A stretch of DNA of 64,000 nucleotides from an uncultured Clostridia bacterium (GCA_947588805.1 CANPYR010000002.1:1-64000), one strand, 5' to 3'; positions 24,495 to 34,204 are shown, counted from the stretch's first letter. Notes: a model not told the origin generated them from the letters alone. A program made the numbers and translations.

Positions 24495-25766
24495 ATGAAT
24501 ATACCTCTTGCGGACAGAATACGTCCGAAAACGCTTGACGATATCGTAGGGCAAAGACATATATTAGGAAAAGACAAGCCGCTCAGAAGGATAATCGAGA
24601 GCGGCAGGATTCCTAATATGATTTTTTACGGCTCGTCGGGAGTCGGAAAGACCACGGTGGCAAGGATAATCGCAGAGAACTGCGGTATGAAGATGTATAA
24701 GCTCAACGGTACTTCGGCTTCGGTCCAGGATATCAAGGATATAATCGCGGATACCGATACACTTGAAGGCTATAACGGGATACTATTATATCTTGACGAG
24801 ATCCAGTATCTGAACAAAAAACAGCAGCAATCGCTTTTGGAGGATATCGAAAACGGCAGGATCACGCTTATATCCTCTACTACCGAAAATCCGTACTTTT
24901 ACATATATAATGCGATAATAAGCCGTTCCACGGTATTTGAATTTCTTCCCGTGACCGCCGAGGACGTTGCCTTAGCGGTAGAAAGAGCGTTCAGGCTCGC
25001 CGCCGAGGACTTAGGACTGCCGATCGAAATAGAGCCGGGAGTTTTGGAATTTATATCGCGCGGCTGCGGCGGGGACGTCAGAAAATCTGTGAACACGGTC
25101 GAGCTCTGCGTATTAAGCTCCTCGGACGGAGAGAAAATTAACGTGACTCTTGAAACGGCGAAGCTTCTTACGCAGCGCTCGAATATGAGATACGACAGGG
25201 CGGGGGACGAGCACTACGATACGCTCTCCGCGCTTCAAAAATCGATACGCGGCTCTGATGAAAACGCGGCGCTCCACTATGCCGCGAGACTTTTGGATAC
25301 GGGGGATATAATATCCCTCTGCAGAAGGCTTTTGGTAATAGCGGCCGAGGACATAGGTCTTGCATATCCCATGGCGATACCGATAGTAAAAGCCTGTGTA
25401 GACAGCGCTCTGCAGCTCGGAATGCCGGAAGCTAAGATACCTCTTGCAGACGCGGTGGTTCTTCTTGCGACCGCTCCAAAATCGAACAGCGGCAACGAAG
25501 CGATAATCGCGGCGCTTAAGGATATCAAAAAATACGGCACTCCGGAATTTCCGAGACATTTGCAGAACAAGCACTTCGACGGCGAAGGAGCCGAGGTCGT
25601 GGGTCAGAATTATTTATATCCGCACGATTTTCCGGACCACTGGGTCGAACAGCAGTATCTGCCGGATATCTTAAAGGATCACGTATATTACGAGTACGGA
25701 GAGAACAGGACCGAACAGGCTGCTAAAGCGTACTGGGAGGGGATCAAGAAAAAACGGTCCCGATAA
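24495..25766 (+). CDS. rarA: Replication-associated recombination protein A (RarA/MgsA)
   Basis: 423 residues. AAA+ clamp-loader-like ATPase that acts at stalled forks and interacts with SSB. Motifs: PLADRIRPKTLDDIVGQRHI, Walker A YGSSGVGKTTVAR, Walker B LLYLDEIQYLNKKQQ, and the C-terminal tetramerisation part with GLAYPMA, APKSNSG and YLYPHDF. GAAAGGAG before the ATG. Its last 23 bases overlap the convergent S1-protein gene. Confidence 0.96.
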   Translation: MNIPLADRIRPKTLDDIVGQRHILGKDKPLRRIIESGRIPNMIFYGSSGVGKTTVARIIAENCGMKMYKLNGTSASVQDIKDIIADTDTLEGYNGILLYLDEIQYLNKKQQQSLLEDIENGRITLISSTTENPYFYIYNAIISRSTVFEFLPVTAEDVALAVERAFRLAAEDLGLPIEIEPGVLEFISRGCGGDVRKSVNTVELCVLSSSDGEKINVTLETAKLLTQRSNMRYDRAGDEHYDTLSALQKSIRGSDENAALHYAARLLDTGDIISLCRRLLVIAAEDIGLAYPMAIPIVKACVDSALQLGMPEAKIPLADAVVLLATAPKSNSGNEAIIAALKDIKKYGTPEFPRHLQNKHFDGEGAEVVGQNYLYPHDFPDHWVEQQYLPDILKDHVYYEYGENRTEQAAKAYWEGIKKKRSR

Positions 25767-26661
25767 TTTTCGGACAGCCATCCGGAGAATACATCCACTT
25801 TTTTATTCTTCCCTCGGTGATAAAATATTCAAACTCCTTTTCGGGCTCCGCGTCGTATGCGTCTACGATAATAAGCTTTATCTTCATTTTTTCGGGATTT
25901 ACGGATTTTATGTATACGCTTGCGGTCTGTCCCGCGGTAACTCCCTCCCTCGGTTCGGCGAGTCCCGCAAGATTAGGCGCGAGTTCGATAAATATCCCGT
26001 ACGGCTCTACGCTTCTCACGGTCCCTCTCACAGTTTCGCCCGCCCTGAACTGCGAAGCGTTTTCCTCCCATGTCCCAAGAAGCTCCTTGTGAGAGAGATA
26101 AAATTTCTCGCCGTCGTAGCTTTTAAGCACCGCCTTAATTTTCTGACCGACCGAAAATCTGTCTGAGGGGTGGGATATTCTTGAAACGGATATAGAATCT
26201 ATCGGTATCATCGAGCTTATCCCGCAGCCGATATCGACAAAGCAGCCGAACTGCTCGATGTGAGTAACCGAAGCGCCGATAACGTCTCCGGGAAGAAGCT
26301 TTTCAAGATACTCCTCCACGCAGCATTTTTGCGCCGCTACTCTTGAAAGAACGGCTTCCGCGCCGTCCTCGGAATCGATTACGTCTACGACTTTAAAAGC
26401 GATAGGCTTTCCGACTCTTGAAATTATTGCTATATCCTTGGTTTTTCCCTCTTTTATTCCGAGCGCGCAATCCTCTCTCGGAATAATTCCCCGGCAAGCC
26501 GGGAGCTTTATTGTAAGATCGTGGGCGGGAGTGCAGCTTTCCGCTATAGCTTCAAGAATAATTCCGTTTTCCTTTGCGCTCAAAAGTCCTTCCACGGTGC
26601 TTATATATCCGTAATTCTCTTCGGTTTCAAAGAGTTCCCCTTCGGGCAGATAGCTTATCAT
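25744..26661 (-). CDS. S1 RNA-binding domain protein
   Basis: About 305 residues; the ATG at 26661 follows GAAAGGAAAG, and an open extension further upstream has no family similarity. Two S1 motifs: about residues 122-195 (GDVIGASVTHIEQFGCFVDI) and about 208-275 (GETVRGTVRSVEPYGIFIEL). The front part includes CRGIIPREDCALGI. It matches a clostridial protein usually annotated as S1-like, distinct from ribosomal S1 (fused to IspH here). It is probably an RNA- or ribosome-associated factor; the exact role is unknown. Convergent with rarA, overlapping it by 23 bases. Confidence 0.88.
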   Translation of the reverse strand: MISYLPEGELFETEENYGYISTVEGLLSAKENGIILEAIAESCTPAHDLTIKLPACRGIIPREDCALGIKEGKTKDIAIISRVGKPIAFKVVDVIDSEDGAEAVLSRVAAQKCCVEEYLEKLLPGDVIGASVTHIEQFGCFVDIGCGISSMIPIDSISVSRISHPSDRFSVGQKIKAVLKSYDGEKFYLSHKELLGTWEENASQFRAGETVRGTVRSVEPYGIFIELAPNLAGLAEPREGVTAGQTASVYIKSVNPEKMKIKLIIVDAYDAEPEKEFEYFITEGRIKKWMYSPDGCPKIIGTVFS

Positions 26662-26752
26662 TCTGAATCTTTCCTTTCGTCTTGCGTTTTTTAATATCTT
26701 ATGACGTAAACGCAAAAAATAGAATCGCGCGCCGAAAATGCTTAAAAACCCG

Positions 26753-26781
26753 TTGATTTTTTCCATGAAATATGATATAAT
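26753..26781 (+). promoter_or_regulatory. Sigma-A promoter for the radical SAM gene
   Basis: TTGATT (26753-26758), 17-bp spacer, TATAAT (26776-26781); about 50 bases upstream of the start at 26832, in the spacer divergent from the S1-protein gene. Confidence 0.7.
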
Positions 26782-26831
26782 TATTTCGGATTTTATTTTT
26801 TTAACCAAAGTTAAAAAGTCGGGTGAGAAAA

Positions 26832-27590
26832 ATGGCGGGGCGATTCAGAAATTTAAATAAGATCGAATTCCCGATAACATATAAATGCACGTCGAACTGT
26901 ATGCACTGTTCCGTCGCGGATAAAAGAACCCGTCCGGAGCATATAGACGGAAAAGCGGCGGCAAGAGCTGTAAAAAGCCTTTCGGAAGGATATAATATCA
27001 AAACCGTTCTTACCTTCGGCGGCGAGCCGTTATTATATCCCGAGGACGTATTTTTGATCCACTCGGCTGCTCGGGACGCAGGTATCGAAGACAGAGTAAT
27101 AATCACAAACGGCTGTTTTTCGGGATCAAGTGAAGTGATCGCAGAAACTGCGAAGAATTTAATAGAGAGCGGCTGCAACAGGATACTTGTTTCGGTCGAC
27201 GCGTTTCATCAGAAAAATATCCCTCCTGAGCCTGTAATGACCTTTACCGCCTACGTTATGTCCTTAGCGCCAAAAGCCGTGAGTCTCCAGCCGGCATGGA
27301 TAGAAGGCCCGCAGGGGAATAACGAATACGACTGCGAGACAAGAGCAATAATCGCAAAATTTTGGACGGCCGGTCTCGGGGCGGATATAAACGGAGGGAA
27401 TATAGTATATCCCGAAGGAAACGCCAAAAAATATCTTTCGGAGTTTTTTGAACCCGGAAAAATATATGTAAATCCCTACGAAGAGGATCCCGAGGATATA
27501 AAAACGGTTTCAGTCGAGCCGGACGGAAGTCTTTTTGACGGGAATATCTGCCGCGAGGACATAATAGAGATCTTAAAACGAAATAACTGA
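26832..27590 (+). CDS. Radical SAM protein
   Basis: 252 residues. The iron-sulfur motif CTSNCMHC (CxxxCxxC) near residue 20 binds the [4Fe-4S] cluster and SAM; TFGGEPLLYP is the GGE motif; LVSVDAFHQKNIPPEP follows. The chain is short and lacks an obvious SPASM cysteine array (only CREDI near the end). Substrate unknown. No peptide precursor gene is adjacent: the next gene is a 63-residue DUF951 protein, which is a common small domain and not a RiPP-like precursor. Start chosen by GGGTGAG upstream of the ATG at 26832. Confidence 0.85.
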   Translation: MAGRFRNLNKIEFPITYKCTSNCMHCSVADKRTRPEHIDGKAAARAVKSLSEGYNIKTVLTFGGEPLLYPEDVFLIHSAARDAGIEDRVIITNGCFSGSSEVIAETAKNLIESGCNRILVSVDAFHQKNIPPEPVMTFTAYVMSLAPKAVSLQPAWIEGPQGNNEYDCETRAIIAKFWTAGLGADINGGNIVYPEGNAKKYLSEFFEPGKIYVNPYEEDPEDIKTVSVEPDGSLFDGNICREDIIEILKRNN

Positions 27591-27605
27591 AATCCGGAGG
27601 GAAAA

Positions 27606-27797
27606 ATGGATATACAAAAAGGCGATATACTTAAAATGAAGAAAAAACACCCCTGCGGTTCTGATATGATGGAGGTGCTTCGGTCCGGGATGGATTTTAA
27701 GCTTAGGTGCGTAGGATGCGGTCATGAATTCATGATCCCGCGCTCAAAGGCCGAGAAGAATATAAAATCGGTGGATATGACCAAAAGAGTCTTATAG
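27606..27797 (+). CDS. DUF951-family protein
   Basis: 63 residues: MDIQKGDILKMKKKHPCG, then DFKLRCVGCGHEFMIPRSK. A CxxC (CVGC) with an upstream HPCG suggests a metal-binding knuckle. DUF951 proteins are small and conserved in Firmicutes, near genes for translation and cell division, with unknown function. GGAGGG lies 6 bases before the ATG. It is 15 bases behind the radical SAM gene and 75 bases ahead of prfA. Confidence 0.9.
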   Translation: MDIQKGDILKMKKKHPCGSDMMEVLRSGMDFKLRCVGCGHEFMIPRSKAEKNIKSVDMTKRVL

Positions 27798-27871
27798 CAT
27801 ACCGTCTTTATTTGAAAGCATAGAAAGAAATATCTTCTTAGAATAAATAATAATTATAAGAAAGGAAAAAT

Positions 27872-28945
27872 ATGTTTGAAAAGTTAAAAGCGCTGTATGA
27901 GAGATACCAAGAGATAAGTCTCAGGCTCTCGCAGCCCGAAACCGTCGGAAACCAGCCGCTTTACAGAGAGCTGATGAAGGAGTATTCCGACCTTACGCCT
28001 TTGATAGAAAAGTATAAGGAATATCTCAAGGCGAGCGAATCTCTGAAAGAAGCGGAGGAGCTTAAGCAGGGCGAAAGCGACCGGGAATTTCTTGAAATGA
28101 TAAGCGAGCAGTACAGCAGCGCGAAAGCGGATATTTCAAGACTCACCGAGGAGCTTAAGATACTTCTTCTTCCTAAGGATCCGAACGACGACCGCTCGGT
28201 AATTATGGAGATACGCGCCGGCGCAGGAGGAGAGGAAGCGGCGCTGTTTGCGCATTCGCTTATGAGGATGTATACGATGTACGCCGACTCGAAGCGCTGG
28301 AAGGTTGAGATATTAAACCTCAACGAGACCGAGCTCGGAGGAGTCAAGGAAGCGGAGTTTTCAGTCGAAGGCGCGGGGGCGTATTCACGCTTGAAGTATG
28401 AAAGCGGCGTCCATAGAGTCCAGCGCGTCCCCGAGACGGAATCCCAGGGCAGGATCCAGACCTCGACCGCGACCGTAGCTGTTCTTCCGGAAGCCGAGAA
28501 CGCTGAGATAGATATCGACCCGAAGGATCTTAAAATAGACGTTTTCCGCGCTTCGGGCGCAGGAGGACAGCATATAAACAAAACCGAATCCGCGGTAAGG
28601 ATAACTCACCTTCCCACAGGGCTCGTAGTCGAATGCCAGGACCAGCGGAGCCAGCAGCAGAACCGCGAGCGTGCGATGATAGTATTAAGCTCAAGACTTC
28701 TTGAAAAGAAGCAGGCCGAGCTTGATAAGGCATACGCTTCCGAAAGGCGTTCGCAGATAGGGACCGGGGACCGCTCCGAGAGGATAAGGACCTATAACTT
28801 CCCGGAGAGCAGGGTCTCGGATCACAGAATAGGTCTCACTCTTTATAAACTCGATCAGATATTAAACGGTTCGCTCGACGAAGTAATAGACGCGCTCGCG
28901 ACAGCAGATCAGGCGGCGAAGCTTGCCAAAGAGGAAGAAAAATGA
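27872..28945 (+). CDS. prfA: Peptide chain release factor 1
   Basis: 357 residues, normal length. Recognises UAA and UAG and triggers peptide release. The catalytic GGQ lies in [15 protein letters not shown]; the anticodon-like PxT region falls in the middle of the chain ([12 protein letters not shown] is conserved just before). AAGAAAGG precedes the ATG. Sua5 follows with a 4-base ATGA overlap. In B. subtilis prmC, which methylates the GGQ glutamine, lies between; it is absent here. Confidence 0.97.
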   Translation: MFEKLKALYERYQEISLRLSQPETVGNQPLYRELMKEYSDLTPLIEKYKEYLKASESLKEAEELKQGESDREFLEMISEQYSSAKADISRLTEELKILLLPKDPNDDRSVIMEIRAGAGGEEAALFAHSLMRMYTMYADSKRWKVEILNLNETELGGVKEAEFSVEGAGAYSRLKYESGVHRVQRVPETESQGRIQTSTATVAVLPEAENAEIDIDPKDLKIDVFRASGAGGQHINKTESAVRITHLPTGLVVECQDQRSQQQNRERAMIVLSSRLLEKKQAELDKAYASERRSQIGTGDRSERIRTYNFPESRVSDHRIGLTLYKLDQILNGSLDEVIDALATADQAAKLAKEEEK

Positions 28946-29952
28946 TTACAGTAGTTTTAAAGGCGCTCGATCTTTATATTAAATTCGCTTCGGAGATAAT
29001 CAAAGAGGGAAACGTAGTAGGATTTCCGACCGAGACGGTATATGGTCTCGGGGCAAACGCCTTTGATGAAAACGCGGTGAGAAAGATATTTGAAGCAAAG
29101 GGCCGTCCCGCCGACAACCCTTTGATAGTACATATCTGCGATATGTCGATGCTTAATTCCGACATAGTTTCTTCCGTTCCTCCTCTTGCTTATAAGCTTG
29201 CGGAAAAATTCTGGCCGGGGCCTTTTACTATGATACTTCCGAAGTCGGATAAGATCCCGTCGGTTACGAGCGGCGGGCTTGATACCGTCGGAGTAAGATT
29301 TCCTTCAAACGAGACCGCTCAGAACCTGATAAGACTATGCGGCGTTCCGATAGCGGCTCCGTCCGCAAATCTTTCCGGCAGCCCGAGTCCTACGAACGCC
29401 AGGCGCGTTTATCAGGACATGAAGGGACGTATACCTGTGATCTTAGACGGCGGTGAATGCGAGGTCGGTCTTGAATCTACTGTCGTATGCCTTGAGGGAG
29501 ACGGAGTAAGGATACTTCGTCCGGGAGCGGTAACAAAAGAAATGCTCTCGGAGGTATGCCCGGTCACTGTGGACGGTGGAGTTTTGTCCGAAGTCCCGGA
29601 AAGCGAAAACGTTCGCTCGCCAGGCATGAAATACCGCCACTACGCTCCTAAAGCCGAGGTGATACTTGTCAAGGGTCCTTTATCCGCATACAGAAAATAC
29701 GTTGAGGAAAACGCCGACGAAACAACGTTCTGTCTTCTTTTCGACGTTGACGAGAAGGTGGATTGGATCCCGTACGAGGTATACGGAGACAGCTCGGGAG
29801 ATCAGGCTCGCACGCTCTTTGAAGCCCTGAGAAAGCTTGACGAAAGGGGAGCGAAGCGGATATTCGCTCGCTGTCCCGACCGGGACGGCGTAGGACTTGC
29901 GGTATATAACAGAATACTCCGCGCGGCGGGTTTCGACGTAGTAGAGGTGTAA
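28942..29952 (+). CDS. L-threonylcarbamoyladenylate synthase (Sua5/YwlC type)
   Basis: 336 residues. Makes threonylcarbamoyl-AMP from threonine, bicarbonate and ATP for the t6A modification at tRNA position 37. N-terminal YrdC fold (about 1-200): [28 protein letters not shown], and [13 protein letters not shown]. The C-terminal Sua5 domain (about 225-336) is present, so it is the long Sua5 form rather than short TsaC. It overlaps prfA by 4 bases. A TsaD-like paralogue lies at 51441. Confidence 0.95.
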   Translation: MITVVLKALDLYIKFASEIIKEGNVVGFPTETVYGLGANAFDENAVRKIFEAKGRPADNPLIVHICDMSMLNSDIVSSVPPLAYKLAEKFWPGPFTMILPKSDKIPSVTSGGLDTVGVRFPSNETAQNLIRLCGVPIAAPSANLSGSPSPTNARRVYQDMKGRIPVILDGGECEVGLESTVVCLEGDGVRILRPGAVTKEMLSEVCPVTVDGGVLSEVPESENVRSPGMKYRHYAPKAEVILVKGPLSAYRKYVEENADETTFCLLFDVDEKVDWIPYEVYGDSSGDQARTLFEALRKLDERGAKRIFARCPDRDGVGLAVYNRILRAAGFDVVEV

Positions 29953-29959
29953 ATAAAAT

Positions 29960-30574
29960 ATGAACAGCCTTTCGGATATCGCGGTAATAGGTCTTACCGG
30001 CCAGAGCGGAGCCGGAAAAACAACCTGCTCGGAAATATTTAAAGAAGCCGGATTTAAGGTTATAAACTGCGACGGGATATCTCACTCAGTCTCGCAGATC
30101 CCGGTATTTCTGTCCGAGGTAGAAAAAATTTTTCCGGGATACACAGACGAAAACGGACTTAAAAGAAGAGAGCTCGGAACGCTTGTATTCAACGATCCCG
30201 AAAAGCTGAGAACTTATGAAAATATAATTTTTCCGTATATAACCGCCGAGATACTCGGTGAAATACGTACATACCGTTTAAACGGCGAGAAGGCGGTAAT
30301 TCTTGACGCGCCCACGCTTTTTGAAAGCGGGATGGATGAGATCTGCGCGGCGGTGGCGAGCGTTATCGCGCCTATGGAGATGAAAATAAAGAGAATTCTT
30401 GAACGCGACGGCGTACCCGTGGAATTTGCTTCTTCAAGACTTTCGAGCCAGTTCTCGGAAAAATTCTTCTACGACCGCTCGGACTGGGTAATAGTAAACG
30501 ACGGAGACTTCGAGGAGCTTTGCCGAAAAGTCGGGGCCGTGGCGAAAAATATCAGGGAGAGATTTAATGCCTAA
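29960..30574 (+). CDS. coaE: Dephospho-CoA kinase
   Basis: 204 residues. Phosphorylates dephospho-CoA at the ribose 3'-hydroxyl, the last step of coenzyme A synthesis. P-loop GLTGQSGAGKTTC; INCDGISHSVSQ holds the substrate aspartate; VILDAPTLFESGMDE is the conserved lid region. Normal length. It sits in a Sua5-coaE-transglycosylase run and overlaps the next gene by 8 bases. Confidence 0.95.
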   Translation: MNSLSDIAVIGLTGQSGAGKTTCSEIFKEAGFKVINCDGISHSVSQIPVFLSEVEKIFPGYTDENGLKRRELGTLVFNDPEKLRTYENIIFPYITAEILGEIRTYRLNGEKAVILDAPTLFESGMDEICAAVASVIAPMEMKIKRILERDGVPVEFASSRLSSQFSEKFFYDRSDWVIVNDGDFEELCRKVGAVAKNIRERFNA

Positions 30575-31133
30575 AAGAGTATTCGCTCTTATTCTTTGTT
30601 TTGCATTTACAGTATTTTTAGTATGGTTTTTGTTCACCTATATGCCGGAAGCCGTGAGCGAGGCGGTATACAGAACGGAATATGAGGAAGAAGTGGAAAG
30701 CAGCGCCGAGCGCTACGGAGTCGATAAAGCGCTCGTATACGCGGTTATTAAAACCGAATCAAACTTTAACGCGAACGCAAAATCGGATATAGGGGCCGTA
30801 GGGATAATGCAGATAACCGAGCAGACCTTCGACTGGCTGTCATGGCGGCTCAAAACTGACGAATACGCGTTCGAGGATCTGTACGAGCCGAAGGTATGTA
30901 TAGAATACGGGACCTATTTTTTAGGATATCTTTGCGAGAAATATAATGATATCGGGCTTGCGGTCGCCGCGTATCACGCCGGCGCAGGAAAGGTTGACAG
31001 CTGGATAGAGTCGGGGGATATAGATCCCGAAAATTTTTCGCCTGAGGATATAAAGGGCGCGAAAACCGCGCACTACGTCGAAAAGGTTTTAAAGGCATAC
31101 AAAAAATATTCGGATATACTTACCAAGAACTGA
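30567..31133 (+). CDS. SLT-domain lytic transglycosylase
   Basis: 188 residues. An N-terminal hydrophobic segment (about residues 6-22) acts as signal anchor. The soluble lytic transglycosylase fold (about 45-175) has YAVIKTESNFNANAKSD (catalytic Glu), GAVGIMQITEQTFDWL and AVAAYHAGAGKVDSW. Cleaves the beta-1,4 bond between MurNAc and GlcNAc, forming anhydro-MurNAc, outside the membrane. Typical of clostridial MltE/SLT-like short enzymes. Its start overlaps coaE. Confidence 0.94.
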   Translation: MPKRVFALILCFAFTVFLVWFLFTYMPEAVSEAVYRTEYEEEVESSAERYGVDKALVYAVIKTESNFNANAKSDIGAVGIMQITEQTFDWLSWRLKTDEYAFEDLYEPKVCIEYGTYFLGYLCEKYNDIGLAVAAYHAGAGKVDSWIESGDIDPENFSPEDIKGAKTAHYVEKVLKAYKKYSDILTKN

Positions 31134-31150
31134 GAAAGGATTTGATTAAA

Positions 31151-32554
31151 ATGTCTGAAAAAGAAAAATCTCTCGGGAAAACGCTTGAGGAAAAGCTGAC
31201 TTCAAAAAGGCGAAACGGTCTTTTGAAGCTGACTCCGGAGGAAATTGCAGAAGCCGACGGCTTCTGCGAAGGATATATGCGTTTTCTTGACGATTCAAAA
31301 ACCGAGCGCGAAGCGGTAATAAGCGCGATAGCGCTCGCCGAAGCTAACGGCTTCACGCCCTATGACCCCAAGGCTAACTATTCCGCAGGGGACAAGGTCT
31401 ACTATTCAAACCGCGGAAAGAGCGTTATATTCTGCGTGTTCGGAACCCAGCCGCTTGAAAACGGAACAAGGATCCTCGCCGCACATATCGACTCTCCGCG
31501 CCTTGATCTTAAGCAGCATCCCATCTATGAGTCAAACGACCTCTGCCTTTTAAAGACTCACTATTACGGCGGTATCAGAAAATATCAGTGGGTGACTATT
31601 CCTCTTGCGCTTCACGGAGTCATCTGCAAGTCTGACGGCACGACGGTGACGGTAAATATAGGCGAAGACGAAAACGATCCGGTATTCATGATAACCGACC
31701 TTCTTCCTCACCTTGCCCAGGAGCAGGTGAAGCGCACGCTTGGAGAGGGGATAAAGGGCGAAGAGCTGAACGTTCTTATCGGAAGCCGCCCGTTCAATGA
31801 CGACGACGTTTCCGAAAAGGTCAAGCTCAACGTTATGCGTATTTTAAACGAGAAGTACGGGATAATAGAGGACGATTTTATCTCGGCCGAGCTTGAAGTC
31901 GTTCCGGCGTTCAAAGCAAGAAACGTGGGAATTGACGGCGGCCTTATCGGAGCCTACGGCCAGGACGACAGAGTCTGCGCTTATCCCGCGCTCGAAGCGA
32001 TTTTGGACTGCGACAACCCGGAATACACCGCGATAGTCGTTCTCACCGACAAAGAAGAGATCGGCTCCACCGGAAACACCGGGCTTAAATCTCAGTATCT
32101 TAAAAACTTCATCTCCTCGATCGCAGATATGGCCGACGTTCCGGACTACAGAGTCATAAGAAATTCAAAATGTCTCTCCGCTGACGTTTCCGCAGCCTTC
32201 GACCCTACCTTCCCGGAGGTAGCGGAGCCTAAGAATTTCAGCTACTGCAACCAGGGACTTGCGATGTGCAAGTATACGGGCTCGCGCGGAAAGAGCGGCT
32301 GCAACGACGCGAACGCGGAGTTTGTGGGATTTGTGAGAAACCTGTTTGATCAGAACGGGGTTATCTGGCAGACCGCGGAGCTCGGAAGAGTAGATCTCGG
32401 CGGCGGCGGCACGGTGGCGTGCTACGTAGCCGAGCTCGATATGGACGTAGTAGACGTAGGCGTTCCGGTTCTTGCGATGCACGCGCCCTACGAGCTGACC
32501 GCAAAGCTTGACGTTTTCATGGCCTACAAGGGCTTCTCGGCGTTTATCAAATAG
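31151..32554 (+). CDS. M18-family aminopeptidase
   Basis: About 467 residues. Metallo-aminopeptidase with two zinc ions, cytoplasmic. AHIDSPRLDLKQHPIYE supplies the His/Asp pair, GQDDRVCAYPALEA the bridging Asp, TDKEEIGSTGN the catalytic Glu, and AMHAPYELTAKLD the last His. The ATG at 31151 follows AAAGGA at 10 bases; a TTG at 31142 is also possible. It precedes a strong terminator. No neighbour defines its peptide substrate. Confidence 0.96.
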   Translation: MSEKEKSLGKTLEEKLTSKRRNGLLKLTPEEIAEADGFCEGYMRFLDDSKTEREAVISAIALAEANGFTPYDPKANYSAGDKVYYSNRGKSVIFCVFGTQPLENGTRILAAHIDSPRLDLKQHPIYESNDLCLLKTHYYGGIRKYQWVTIPLALHGVICKSDGTTVTVNIGEDENDPVFMITDLLPHLAQEQVKRTLGEGIKGEELNVLIGSRPFNDDDVSEKVKLNVMRILNEKYGIIEDDFISAELEVVPAFKARNVGIDGGLIGAYGQDDRVCAYPALEAILDCDNPEYTAIVVLTDKEEIGSTGNTGLKSQYLKNFISSIADMADVPDYRVIRNSKCLSADVSAAFDPTFPEVAEPKNFSYCNQGLAMCKYTGSRGKSGCNDANAEFVGFVRNLFDQNGVIWQTAELGRVDLGGGGTVACYVAELDMDVVDVGVPVLAMHAPYELTAKLDVFMAYKGFSAFIK

Positions 32555-32569
32555 TTTTGAATATCAGAG

Positions 32570-32612
32570 CCGTCCGGGTTTAGGAAATATCCCGGGCGGT
32601 ATTTTTTTATTT
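32570..32612 (+). terminator. Rho-independent terminator after the M18 gene
   Basis: CCGTCCGGG pairs with CCCGGGCGG (one G-T pair) around a 12-base loop, followed by TATTTTTTTATTTTA. A strong terminator directly upstream of the spoIIG promoter. Confidence 0.9.
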
Positions 32613-32627
32613 TATCCCGCCCACTTC

Positions 32628-32656
32628 TTCGACAGATTATCCGCTTCAGCTATATT
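32628..32656 (+). promoter_or_regulatory. Candidate Spo0A-controlled promoter of spoIIGA
   Basis: TTCGACA (32628-32634) matches the Spo0A (0A) box exactly. It overlaps the -35 position of a -10 TATATT (32651-32656), 17 bp downstream. A 0A box over or next to -35 is the layout of the known B. subtilis spoIIG promoter. Confidence 0.55.
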
Positions 32657-32679
32657 AGACTTGTCTATGGGTGAAAGCG

Positions 32680-33477
32680 ATGGAAATATATCTTGACGTT
32701 TTGGTTGTTTTGAATACATATCTTTCCTGGATACAGCTGAGTCTTTGCGCCGCGGTATCTAAAACTCTTCTTAAGCCTATTAGATGCGCCGCCGCGTCCT
32801 TTATCGGCGGGCTGTCCTCTCTTATAATCCTTATCCCAAACAGTGTAAAGCTTTATGCTTTTACATCTTTGGCGCTTAAAATGATTTCGTGCTTAGTTAT
32901 CGTTTTTACCGCTTTTGGAAGACGGAGCGCAAAAAAAGAAGCGGCGCTGTCGCTGACATTCTTTATCAGCGGGATATTACTGAGCGGAGCGGCTGCGATA
33001 TTCAATAAGCTCTCAGGAACGCGCTATATCGACGTTTCAAGAGGTTTTATATACTTTAAGATATCTCCTCTTGCGCTCGTTTTATCCACAGCCGCGGCTT
33101 ATGCGATCTTAACGCTTTTTTCAAAAATCTTTTCTCAGGTATCCGGAGCCGTGAATTCCTACCGAATAGATTTCGTTTCAGGCTGTAAAGCTTTTTCGCT
33201 TGACGGGATAGCGGATACCGGGAACAAAGCAAGGGATCTTTTTTCGGGACTTCCGGTAATAATCTGCACCGGCGTGGAGCTTAAAGACGGAAATAAGCTG
33301 CGAGCGGTGCCGTATAAGACTCTTACGGGCGAAGGGATCTTATATGCGTTTTCTCCGGAAAGCATACATATAACCGATTCAAAAGGAAACCGAAAGAGCG
33401 TAAGCGCGCTCGTGGCTTCGATTGACTCCGCAGGCGAGCAAAGGGCGATATTTAATCCCGAGATACTTGATAATTAA
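32680..33477 (+). CDS. spoIIGA: Sigma-E processing peptidase SpoIIGA
   Basis: About 265 residues. Membrane aspartic protease that cleaves pro-sigma-E in the mother cell after septation. Five hydrophobic helices (about residues 1-150) are followed by the cytoplasmic protease domain with the catalytic DGIADTGNKARD (the DTGN motif). The C-terminal part, with YKTLTGEGILYAF, is conserved. The ATG at 32680 is preceded by GGGTGA. It sits directly ahead of sigE, its substrate gene. Confidence 0.94.
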   Translation: MEIYLDVLVVLNTYLSWIQLSLCAAVSKTLLKPIRCAAASFIGGLSSLIILIPNSVKLYAFTSLALKMISCLVIVFTAFGRRSAKKEAALSLTFFISGILLSGAAAIFNKLSGTRYIDVSRGFIYFKISPLALVLSTAAAYAILTLFSKIFSQVSGAVNSYRIDFVSGCKAFSLDGIADTGNKARDLFSGLPVIICTGVELKDGNKLRAVPYKTLTGEGILYAFSPESIHITDSKGNRKSVSALVASIDSAGEQRAIFNPEILDN

Positions 33478-33505
33478 AATATAAAAAAACGAAAGGAAGA
33501 GATAT

Positions 33506-34204
33506 ATGGAATTATTCAGAAGGATCAAAGAGCTGATACTAAAAGCGATAGCCGACAGAGTAGACTATGTAAACGGCCCGGATACTCTGCCGCCGCCGCT
33601 CGGACCGGATGAGGAAAAGCGGGTGTTTGATATGCTCGGAAAAGAGCCGAAAAAGGCAAGAGAGATCCTTATCACTCATAATCTCAGGCTTGTGGTATAT
33701 ATATCCAAAAAGTTTGAGTCCACAGGTATCGGGGTGGAGGATCTTGTATCTATCGGAACTATCGGCTTGATAAAAGCGGTAAATACATTTAATCCCGAGA
33801 AGAATATAAAGCTTGCTACCTACGCGAGTCGCTGCATAGAGAACGAGATACTAATGTATCTGAGAAAAACCGTTCAGCAGCGAAACGAAGTATCAATTGA
33901 CGAGCCGCTTAATATCGACTGGGACGGGAACGAGCTTCTTCTTTCCGACGTTTTGGGAACGGACGCGGATGAAGTCGGCTCGCGGCTTGAAAGCGAGACC
34001 GAAAAGAGGGTATTGATAGAAGCGGTCGGAAGACTTAACCCGAGAGAAAAATACATAATGGAAATGCGGTTCGGTCTGAGAGGGGGACGGGAAATGACTC
34101 AAAAGGAGGTAGCGGACGTTATCGGGATATCCCAGAGCTATATTTCAAGACTTGAAAAAAGGATCCTAAAGGATCTCAAAAAAGAACTTGAAGCGATATG
34201 CTGA
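33506..34204 (+). CDS. sigE: Sporulation sigma factor SigE (pro-sigma-E)
   Basis: 232 residues. Mother-cell sigma factor after engulfment begins. The N-terminal pro-sequence is about 25-30 residues ([19 protein letters not shown]) and ends near DYVNGPD, where SpoIIGA would cleave; the region after it, [14 protein letters not shown], is conserved. Region 2: [40 protein letters not shown] is nearly invariant in SigE; region 4: [27 protein letters not shown] before the ATG. It precedes sigG as in other Clostridia and Bacilli. Confidence 0.97.
   Translation: MELFRRIKELILKAIADRVDYVNGPDTLPPPLGPDEEKRVFDMLGKEPKKAREILITHNLRLVVYISKKFESTGIGVEDLVSIGTIGLIKAVNTFNPEKNIKLATYASRCIENEILMYLRKTVQQRNEVSIDEPLNIDWDGNELLLSDVLGTDADEVGSRLESETEKRVLIEAVGRLNPREKYIMEMRFGLRGGREMTQKEVADVIGISQSYISRLEKRILKDLKKELEAIC

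Noticed and set aside
26832..27797. RiPP cluster (radical SAM enzyme plus small protein)
   Set aside because: The 63-residue neighbour is a DUF951 housekeeping-type protein with a CxxC knuckle, not a leader-core precursor, and no transporter or peptidase is adjacent.
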